From: Kangiella sp.
GTDB taxonomy: Bacteria > Pseudomonadota > Gammaproteobacteria > Enterobacterales > Kangiellaceae
Direction: 5' to 3'
Assembly (NCBI GenBank): GCA_026195755.1
Contig: JAPHRL010000238.1
Location: 1-9,541 of the forward strand
Length of the DNA: 9,541 nucleotides
Shown: in pieces, positions 1 to 4,688 of the stretch
Position numbering within the stretch: position 1 is the first letter of the stretch
How the letters are laid out: each line of letters starts with the position of its first letter
Translations under genes and position numbers: made by a program
Notes under the pieces: model-generated
What the model saw: only the letters and a program-made list of their open reading frames with translations
What the model was told of the DNA's origin: nothing
Databases searched by the model: none

Positions 1-2
1 TC

Positions 3-425
3 TGGGTCGTGTTTACCGTTAGTTTTGTCCTATTCGTTATTTCGCAATATTCTTTGCTGACCTCCTCAATCCTGCTTTTAGTGGCAATATCGGGCTTTGC
101 TCCTTGCGCGCTTTGGCAACAGAAAAGACTCAATAATCTGAATCAAGGAGTGCTGCAGCTTCAGTTTGTTGATGGCTGTTGGTACTTAGTCATGCAAAGT
201 GAAGCAGCGGTAATCGAAAAACACTCAATAGAGTTTGGCAACGATAATGCTGTTTGGCCCTGGTGGATTAAATTGAATTATAAGCTGGAGCAGGGCGAAG
301 ACGAACAATCGCTAAGGCAGCTACTAATTTGTCGCGATGCCGTGAGCGAAGCGGACTTCAGACATCTGTCCCGGGTGCTCAGCTTTTATCGAAATGAAGA
401 GCCAGAGGAGCTGAAGCCGCACTAG
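3..425 (+). CDS. ygfX: YgfX-family inner-membrane protein, 5' end outside the window
   Basis: The reading frame is open from the first bases of the window. A GTG at 9 could act as a start, but the frame continues upstream through Trp and Val codons that belong to a hydrophobic helix, so the true start probably lies before the window. The visible protein has two hydrophobic stretches close together (about residues 2-14 and 17-33 counted from the GTG). A soluble part of about 100 residues follows, with the Trp-rich PWWIKL segment and the LLICRDAVSEADFRHLSRVL tail typical of YgfX (DUF1434). Family knowledge: YgfX is a small two-helix membrane protein usually encoded next to sdhE, the flavinylation factor of succinate dehydrogenase; in E. 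coli it has been described as a toxin acting on cytoskeletal proteins. sdhE would be expected just upstream, outside the window. The stop TAG is 3 bases from the nadB stop on the other strand. The family call is fairly sure, the function is not. Confidence 0.75.
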   Translation, partial: WVVFTVSFVLFVISQYSLLTSSILLLVAISGFAPCALWQQKRLNNLNQGVLQLQFVDGCWYLVMQSEAAVIEKHSIEFGNDNAVWPWWIKLNYKLEQGEDEQSLRQLLICRDAVSEADFRHLSRVLSFYRNEEPEELKPH

Positions 426-440
426 CTGTTATGGCTTCAG
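411..440. repeat. Inverted repeat spanning the convergent ygfX and nadB 3' ends
   Basis: CTGAAGCC at 411-418 is perfectly complementary to GGCTTCAG at 433-440, with a 14-base loop that contains both stop codons (TAG of ygfX at 423-425, TAA of nadB at 429-431 on the minus strand). RNA from either strand can fold into the same 8-bp hairpin. There is no T tract after either arm, so it is not a canonical intrinsic terminator; it may still mark or protect the mRNA ends. Because the arms are coding, both proteins end in Leu-Lys-Pro (plus His in YgfX). Confidence 0.6.
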
Positions 441-2030
441 ACTAGAGTCTATGGCGGTATCAGCGAGTTCGGGATAGTCAAGCGTGTAATGCAGGCCGCG
501 GCTTTCTTTGCGCTGCATCGCGCATCGTATGATAAGTTCGGCAACGACTACCAGATTACGGAGCTCTATCAGATCATTACTGACCTTGAAGTTGCTGTAA
601 TACTCGTGGATTTCCTGCTTCAACAGTTCTATGCGTCTAAGCGCCCTTTGTAGGCGTTTATCCGTTCGTACAATGCCCACATAATCCCACATTAATTGAC
701 GTAACTCGTGCCAGTTATGGCTCAATACCACTTGTTCATCCGAATTAGTGACCAGGCTTTCGTCCCACGATGGTAACTGTGGGGGTGATTGACTGGGATC
801 CCATTGTGATTCGATATCGTTGGCTGCTGACTGGGCAAACACCAGACACTCTAATAAGGAGTTGCTGGCCATGCGATTGGCCCCATGCAGGCCGGTACAG
901 GCTACCTCGCCCACGGCATACAACCCTTCCACATCGGTACGACTGTTGAGATCGACGCGCACGCCGCCACAGGTGTAATGGGCCGCAGGTACTACAGGAA
1001 TGGCATCTTTGGTAATATCGAGTCCAAATTCGAGGCAGCGCGAATAAATGGTCGGAAAATGACTTTTAATAAAGTCTTCATCTTTATGAGAAATGTCGAG
1101 ATAAACACAGTCGATACCATGTTTTTTAATTTCATGGTCAATGGTACGCGCCACAATATCGCGAGGGGCCAGCTCCGCCCGTTCATCATACTCCGGCATG
1201 AATCGTTCGCCATTTGGACGAAGCAATACTGCTCCTTCGCCGCGTAAGGCTTCGCTGATTAGAAAACTACGCGCTTGTGGGTGATACAGGCAGGTAGGAT
1301 GGAATTGATTAAATTCAAGATTAGCCACACTACAGCCTGCGCGCCATGCCATGGCAATCCCATCACCACTGGCAACATCGGGGTTTGAAGTATAAAGATA
1401 GACCTTGCTGGCACCACCTGTGGCCAGAACCACAAAACGGGCACTTATGGTTTCGACGCGATCTTCCTTAAGATTGAGCACATAAGCTCCATGACACCGA
1501 TTATCCTCGCTATTTAATTTTTGGCCGGTAATCAGATCAACCGCAATATAGTGCTCAAGAATATTAATATTGGGCTCGTTAAGTACTGCTGAAACCAGGG
1601 TGGTGGATACTGCTTTACCTGTGGCATCATCGGAGTGAATGATGCGGCGTCTGCTGTGACCACCTTCACGAGTCAGGTGATACTGCTCAGCTTCTTTGCT
1701 AAACATAACACCGCGTTCAATCAGCCATTCAATCGCTTCGCGTGAGTGTTCGACGGTATAGCGAACAGCTTTCTCATCGCACAGACCCGCGCCAGCAATT
1801 AGGGTATCTTCAACATGAGAGTCCACACTATCGCTTTCATCCAGAACTGCGGCGATGCCGCCCTGAGCGTAGAAAGTTGAGCCTTCGGTGACTTCAGCTT
1901 TGCTTAGAACTGTGATTTGGCCAAGATGAGCCAGGCGCAAAGCAACGGACAAACCAGCCGCACCACTGCCAATAACCAGCACATCAGTGGTGTGCTGCGT
2001 AGGATTAATTTTGTTTTTCACGATATCCAT
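429..2030 (-). CDS. nadB: L-aspartate oxidase (NadB), first step of de novo NAD synthesis
   Basis: This 533-residue flavoprotein oxidises L-aspartate to iminoaspartate, which NadA condenses with dihydroxyacetone phosphate to quinolinate in the cytoplasm. The length fits the family (about 540 in E. coli). Visible motifs in order: the dinucleotide-binding GSGAAG at residues 21-26 after a short polar lead; STFYAQGGIAAV at about 51-62; the active-site TREGGHSRRRIIH at 120-132; EFNQFHPT and SEALRGEG in the middle; PRDIVAR; HYTCGGV; and the FAD-contacting GLHGANRMASNSLLECLVF near 380-400. A helical C-terminal domain ends the protein. These motifs and the length separate it from the related succinate dehydrogenase and fumarate reductase flavoproteins. 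The gene is divergent from rpoE, an arrangement also known in E. coli and Pseudomonas. No clear Shine-Dalgarno precedes the ATG; a small inverted repeat (2034-2050) sits where it should be. nadA is not in the window. Very confident. Confidence 0.97.
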   Translation of the reverse strand: MDIVKNKINPTQHTTDVLVIGSGAAGLSVALRLAHLGQITVLSKAEVTEGSTFYAQGGIAAVLDESDSVDSHVEDTLIAGAGLCDEKAVRYTVEHSREAIEWLIERGVMFSKEAEQYHLTREGGHSRRRIIHSDDATGKAVSTTLVSAVLNEPNINILEHYIAVDLITGQKLNSEDNRCHGAYVLNLKEDRVETISARFVVLATGGASKVYLYTSNPDVASGDGIAMAWRAGCSVANLEFNQFHPTCLYHPQARSFLISEALRGEGAVLLRPNGERFMPEYDERAELAPRDIVARTIDHEIKKHGIDCVYLDISHKDEDFIKSHFPTIYSRCLEFGLDITKDAIPVVPAAHYTCGGVRVDLNSRTDVEGLYAVGEVACTGLHGANRMASNSLLECLVFAQSAANDIESQWDPSQSPPQLPSWDESLVTNSDEQVVLSHNWHELRQLMWDYVGIVRTDKRLQRALRRIELLKQEIHEYYSNFKVSNDLIELRNLVVVAELIIRCAMQRKESRGLHYTLDYPELADTAIDSSLKP

Positions 2031-2033
2031 GAT

Positions 2034-2050
2034 AAAAGTTGGGAACTTTT
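2034..2050. repeat. 7-bp inverted repeat in the nadB leader overlapping the rpoE sigma-E -35 box
   Basis: AAAAGTT (2034-2040) and AACTTTT (2044-2050) are perfect complements separated by GGG. In nadB mRNA this would be a hairpin ending 3 bases before the start codon, in the place of a ribosome-binding site. On the plus strand its right arm is part of the GGAACTT -35-like element of the proposed rpoE promoter. An AT-rich stem with a 3-base loop is weak, so the structure may be a by-product of the promoter sequence. Confidence 0.4.
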
Positions 2051-2070
2051 TTGCCGTTGATCGAGTCTTT
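2042..2070 (+). promoter_or_regulatory. Candidate sigma-E autoregulatory promoter for rpoE
   Basis: GGAACTT at 2042-2048 is a perfect match to the sigma-E -35 consensus and is followed by a T run, as in many sigma-E promoters. A -10-like TCTTT lies at 2066-2070 after 17 bases (consensus TCnnA, usual spacing 16 plus or minus 1), so the -10 is imperfect. Transcription would start near 2075 and leave a leader of about 195 bases before rpoE. Autoregulation of rpoE by its own sigma factor is well established in E. coli and Pseudomonas. Confidence 0.5.
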
Positions 2071-2144
2071 GTTTGTCGCTATCTGTTAGAAAGTCACTGG
2101 AAACTTTAGTTTTTTCCAAGCAGAATACCGTTAAATATTGGCGG

Positions 2145-2165
2145 ACTGTATCATAACCATACAGT
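2145..2165. promoter_or_regulatory. Palindromic candidate operator between nadB and rpoE
   Basis: ACTGTAT (2145-2151) and ATACAGT (2159-2165) form a perfect inverted repeat with a 7-base spacer, centred at 2155, about 125 bases from the nadB start and 117 bases from the rpoE start. The geometry, CTGT-N11-ACAG, is not that of a LexA box (CTGT-N8-ACAG). On the nadB strand the palindrome contains TATGAT, a plausible -10 hexamer, so a bound repressor could block nadB. The binding protein is unknown; NAD-responsive repressors such as NadR or NrtR are only a contextual guess. Confidence 0.4.
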
Positions 2166-2271
2166 TACGGTTAGTTTTTTTGGCTATTGGCATAGGTCAA
2201 CAGCCTCTAGTGAATGAATGTTTGCCCTGCAAGCGACTTCGAAAAGAAGATAACAATTAAAAGGGGATTAT

Positions 2272-2862
2272 ATGTCTGGGGCTGATTTAGACTCAGAGTT
2301 AGTGAAACGTGTTCAGGAAGGTGATAAAAGTGCTTTCGATATGCTGGTTAAGAAATATCAGCATAAAATCATGAACTTAATATCCCGTTACGTCAGGGAT
2401 AGTCATGAGGTGGCGGATATTGCACAAGAGGCTTTTATTAAAGCTTATCGTGCTTTACCGGGCTTTCGAGGGGATAGTGCTTTTTATACCTGGTTGTATC
2501 GGATCGCGATCAATACTGCGAAAAACCATCTGGTATCTCAAGGGCGCAGGCCTCCTGGCAGTGATATTGACTCAGTTGATGCAGAACAATACGAAGGTGG
2601 CGATGCTTTACGCGACACCGGAAGCCCTGAACGAATCATGTTTCGTGATGAGATTAGAACTATTATTTTTAAAACGATTGATGAATTACCTGAAGATCTG
2701 AAATCTGCGATTACGCTGAGGGAGATGGACGGTTTAAGTTATGAGGAAATTGCCGAGGTAATGGATTGTCCGGTAGGAACGGTGCGCTCACGAATATTTC
2801 GTGCACGAGACGCGATTGATCAAAAAATTGCGCCACTTCTGGAACAGAGTTGGCGTTCCTAG
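2272..2862 (+). CDS. rpoE: RNA polymerase sigma factor RpoE (sigma-E / AlgU family)
   Basis: ECF sigma factor of 196 residues (191 in E. coli) that directs RNA polymerase to envelope-stress promoters when released from RseA. Sigma region 2 covers about residues 22-90, with the nearly invariant AQEAFIKAYRAL and FRGDSAFYTWLYRIAINTAKNHL. A linker with QGRRPP follows. Region 4 is at 139-179 (LPEDLKSAITLREMDGLSYE onward), with its helix-turn-helix SYEEIAEVMDCPVGTVRSRI and final RAR. Identity to E. coli RpoE is high by eye, including the QGRRPPxSD linker. The ATG at 2272 is preceded by AAGGGGA (2261-2267), which supports this start. The gene has its own sigma-E-like promoter upstream. The gap to rseA is much longer than the few bases usual for this pair, so tight translational coupling with the anti-sigma factor is not possible here. 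Confidence 0.98.
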   Translation: MSGADLDSELVKRVQEGDKSAFDMLVKKYQHKIMNLISRYVRDSHEVADIAQEAFIKAYRALPGFRGDSAFYTWLYRIAINTAKNHLVSQGRRPPGSDIDSVDAEQYEGGDALRDTGSPERIMFRDEIRTIIFKTIDELPEDLKSAITLREMDGLSYEEIAEVMDCPVGTVRSRIFRARDAIDQKIAPLLEQSWRS

Positions 2863-2909
2863 CAGGATGAAGTTAACAGTGGAAATACAAACTTTTTTAC
2901 ATTTCAACT

Positions 2910-2936
2910 GAACTTTTTACACAGAGCTTAGTCAAT
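2910..2936 (+). promoter_or_regulatory. Candidate sigma-E promoter for rseA
   Basis: GAACTT at 2910-2915 (six of seven -35 consensus bases, followed by a T run) is separated by exactly 16 bases from TCAAT at 2932-2936, one base off the TCAAA form of the sigma-E -10. The start would fall near 2942, giving rseA a leader of roughly 270 bases. The site lies 48 bases after the rpoE stop. No terminator is visible between rpoE and rseA, so read-through from rpoE is also expected. Confidence 0.5.
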
Positions 2937-3144
2937 GTGTATAGGATTTAAGCTGAAAAAGGCAAGCTGAATTGTTGCTGAATCAGTGCTTGAGAGAGTT
3001 TTTCTTTTAAAATCAAGCGAATAGAGCTTTGCTTGAGGTCTCGAATAGAGAGTTAGAAGACGGGTTAATGCTTCATATATGAGTAAAAACAACCCGGCCT
3101 TCAGCAAAGAGACGATTGGACGCATGGATAGTAAGTCGTGGGTT

Positions 3145-3173
3145 ATGCCGGCTTTGATATCTCTAAGCGGCAT
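3145..3173 (+). repeat. Hairpin in the rseA leader
   Basis: ATGCC (3145-3149) pairs with GGCAT (3169-3173), and GCTT (3151-3154) pairs with AAGC (3165-3168), with a single bulged G at 3150 and a 10-base loop. There is no T run after it, so it is not a terminator. It ends about 22 bases before the rseA ribosome-binding site and could affect translation or RNA stability. Confidence 0.4.
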
Positions 3174-3210
3174 CATTTAGGCTTGTAGTAGGAATAAGAG
3201 GTTGGATTTA

Positions 3211-3876
3211 ATGTTGAAAAAAGATTTAGACAAAGGCACTGCTGAAAGCTTTGGAAAGCACGATGTATCTGCTTGCGTGGATAATGAGCTGGAAGCTTTT
3301 GCAACTGAAAGCAGCTTTGCCCTTGAATCTGAGGAAATGCGGCTATGGAGCCGATATCATTTAATTGGTCAGGTCATGCGAGACGAGGCTCATCACTTAG
3401 ATTTAGACATTTCCAGTCGCGTTAGTGAGCAAGTTGCCAGCGAGCCGGCCTATTCAGAGTCATCAGTGACACCAAAATCTAATGTTATTACTTTCCCAGG
3501 CAATCTATACAAACAATTAACCGGCTATGCAATTGCTGCATCGGTGGCTTTGGTGGTGCTTATTAACGTTGCAACTCAAACGCAAGTCGATTCACAAATT
3601 ACGCCTTTAGCGGCTGTAGCCAGTGCAGATGCACCGACTTCCAGTTCTAACGTAGAGAATCTCAGTCGAGTAGAGCGTCAGGAGCTACAAACCATTCATG
3701 ATATGTTCCTAAAACATGAGTCATTGTCCCGCTCTAGTCTATTACCAAGCGTGCAAGTGGTTAGTAACCAGAAAGTCATTCCGGTTAGTGTGCCAATGTT
3801 AGCCGAACAGTCATCTGAACTAGAGATCCATCCATCTCCGTTGCGGGATAAGTCTGAGCAGGAAGAGGCTCAATAA
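3211..3876 (+). CDS. rseA: Sigma-E anti-sigma factor RseA (MucA-like)
   Basis: Single-pass inner-membrane protein that sequesters RpoE on its cytoplasmic side until cut in turn by DegS/AlgW-type and RseP-type proteases. Starting at ATG 3211 it has 221 residues (216 in E. coli). The frame extends to a TTG at 3202, but AAGAGG (3196-3201), 9 bases before the ATG, favours the ATG. The N-terminal RseA domain shows SACVDNELE at about 20-28, WSRYHLIGQVMRDE at about 46-59 and then DISSRVSEQVASEP. One membrane helix (GYAIAASVALVVLINVA, about 105-121) follows. The periplasmic tail contains ERQELQTIHDMFLKHESLSR and LLPSVQVVS, resembling the MucA C-terminal region known to contact MucB/RseB. No rseB follows it here. 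Transcription ends at the strong terminator just downstream, so rseC needs its own promoter or read-through. Confident in identity. Confidence 0.93.
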   Translation: MLKKDLDKGTAESFGKHDVSACVDNELEAFATESSFALESEEMRLWSRYHLIGQVMRDEAHHLDLDISSRVSEQVASEPAYSESSVTPKSNVITFPGNLYKQLTGYAIAASVALVVLINVATQTQVDSQITPLAAVASADAPTSSSNVENLSRVERQELQTIHDMFLKHESLSRSSLLPSVQVVSNQKVIPVSVPMLAEQSSELEIHPSPLRDKSEQEEAQ

Positions 3877-3908
3877 AAGTCTTCCACCTCCCATTATTCC
3901 AACCTAAG

Positions 3909-3937
3909 AAAATCCGAAGTCTGACTTCGGATTTTTT
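3909..3937 (+). terminator. Strong intrinsic terminator after rseA
   Basis: A perfect 12-bp stem, AAAATCCGAAGT (3909-3920) with ACTTCGGATTTT (3924-3935), has a CTG loop and ends in a run of six T (3932-3937). It begins 32 bases after the rseA stop and should end the rpoE-rseA transcript before rseC. The A-rich left side could also make it work weakly in the opposite direction. Confidence 0.92.
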
Positions 3938-4044
3938 GGTTTAGCTCAATGGTTTCTAATTTTATGTTCAGGTTAAGGCTTCACTGTTTTTTAAGCTCAA
4001 TTACAGTAAAATGATAAACCTGAGTCTACATAGGCTAATTCCTG

Positions 4045-4536
4045 ATGACGCAAAGTAATATGTTGACCGAAATTGGCCATGTGGTGGCTAAAGAAAATGA
4101 TACTGTCTGGGTGCAGACGCAGAGTAAAACTGGCTGCTCCAGCTGTCAGGTGAATACGGTGTGCGGCAGTGGCATTGTCAACAAGGCATTTTCACATAAA
4201 GTATTCGTTACCCCCTTGAAAAATAAGGTTAATGCCAACATAGATGATGAAGTAGAAGTTGGAATTCCGGACAACCTGGTGGTTCGAGCTTCTTTTATGG
4301 TGTATCTGGTGCCGCTGATTAGCATGATCCTGGCTTTGCTGGTCTGGCAGTTCTGGCTCACTAACCCTTCTGAGTTGAGCTCGATTCTTGCTGCTTTTGT
4401 CGGTTTAGCCATTGGCTTTGTGGTTACTCACTTTTACAGCAAATCTGCGGCCCAGAAGGGACAAACGGAACCGGTATTGTTAAGAATTGTAAAGAGACCG
4501 ATTGCGGTGAAACAAATCGAAACAACCGTCGACTAA
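4045..4536 (+). CDS. rseC: RseC/MucC-family inner-membrane protein with a Cys cluster
   Basis: Protein of 163 residues (159 in E. coli). The cytoplasmic N-terminal part has the family Cys motif GCSSCQVNTVCGSG, with Cys31, Cys34 and Cys40, followed by a beta-rich stretch ending in VEVGIPDNLVVRAS. Two membrane helices follow, at about 82-104 (with YLVPLI) and 112-130 (with AAFVGLAIGFVV), then a short basic tail. Family knowledge: RseC is linked to sigma-E control, to SoxR reduction (the rsxABCDGE-rseC complex) and to thiamine synthesis in some bacteria; the Cys set may bind a metal or Fe-S centre. The start is weakly marked: TAGG lies about 10 bases before ATG 4045, and a second ATG at 4060 would also keep the Cys motif. 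It sits directly after rseA and its terminator, where rseB would be expected first. Its own promoter is not obvious; TAAAAT at 4007-4012 could be a -10 but has no good -35. Confidence 0.9.
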   Translation: MTQSNMLTEIGHVVAKENDTVWVQTQSKTGCSSCQVNTVCGSGIVNKAFSHKVFVTPLKNKVNANIDDEVEVGIPDNLVVRASFMVYLVPLISMILALLVWQFWLTNPSELSSILAAFVGLAIGFVVTHFYSKSAAQKGQTEPVLLRIVKRPIAVKQIETTVD

Positions 4537-4553
4537 GCACTGACGACTCCGTC

Positions 4554-4581
4554 GGAACTGTTTTCCCTAATATATTTCCAA
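4554..4581 (+). promoter_or_regulatory. Candidate sigma-E promoter for the degQ/mucD protease gene
   Basis: GGAACTG at 4554-4560 matches six of seven bases of the sigma-E -35, and TCCAA at 4577-4581 matches the TCnnA -10 after exactly 16 bases. The start would be near 4587, giving a leader of about 100 bases. DegP and MucD proteases are classical sigma-E targets, which supports the assignment. Confidence 0.55.
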
Positions 4582-4605
4582 CCTTTGAATTTGTTTTTTT
4601 TTGGC

Positions 4606-4628
4606 AAGCCTGCTGGGTTATGAGGCTT
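4606..4628 (+). repeat. Small hairpin in the rseC-protease gap
   Basis: AAGCCT (4606-4611) pairs with AGGCTT (4623-4628) around an 11-base loop. It follows a run of nine T (4594-4602) and is followed by only a short pyrimidine stretch. It could be a weak terminator or a leader hairpin of the protease mRNA; the evidence is thin. Confidence 0.25.
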
Positions 4629-4688
4629 TCCTTGAAATAGCTAATAATTTAAATGCTTGTGGTTTTACAACAAGTTGCGGGAGTATAA

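Larger units (their letters stand above)
2863..3210 (+). other. Long rpoE-rseA intergenic region with promoter, repeats and hairpins
   Basis: About 350 bases with no convincing gene. Contents in order: a near-direct repeat AACTTTTTTACA (2890-2901) and AACTTTTTACA (2911-2921), 21 bases apart; a sigma-E-like promoter (2910-2936); three GCTGAA copies (2952, 2967 and 2977); inverted repeat TCAAGC/GCTTGA (3013-3018 and 3031-3036); direct repeat CGAATAGAG (3018-3026 and 3042-3050); inverted repeat CGGGTT/AACCCG (3061-3066 and 3091-3096); and a 9-bp bulged hairpin (3145-3173). A 33-codon reading frame runs from an ATG at 3079 to a TAG at 3178, without a good ribosome-binding site. An 82-codon frame on the minus strand (2928-3176) has neither a Shine-Dalgarno nor a recognisable family. 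The most economical reading is a long structured 5' leader of rseA; a small RNA or small peptide is possible. Confidence 0.5.

Noticed and set aside
885..1247. 120-codon open frame on the plus strand inside nadB
   Set aside because: It lies wholly antisense to conserved catalytic-domain codons of nadB, has no recognisable family and is best explained as a shadow frame.
2146..2164. LexA (SOS) box
   Set aside because: The CTGT and ACAG half-sites are 11 bases apart instead of 8, so the geometry is wrong for LexA.
2928..3176. 82-codon minus-strand frame in the rpoE-rseA gap with a hydrophobic stretch
   Set aside because: There is no Shine-Dalgarno before its ATG and no family resemblance, and it runs against the proposed rseA leader. 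I cannot exclude it, but nothing supports it.
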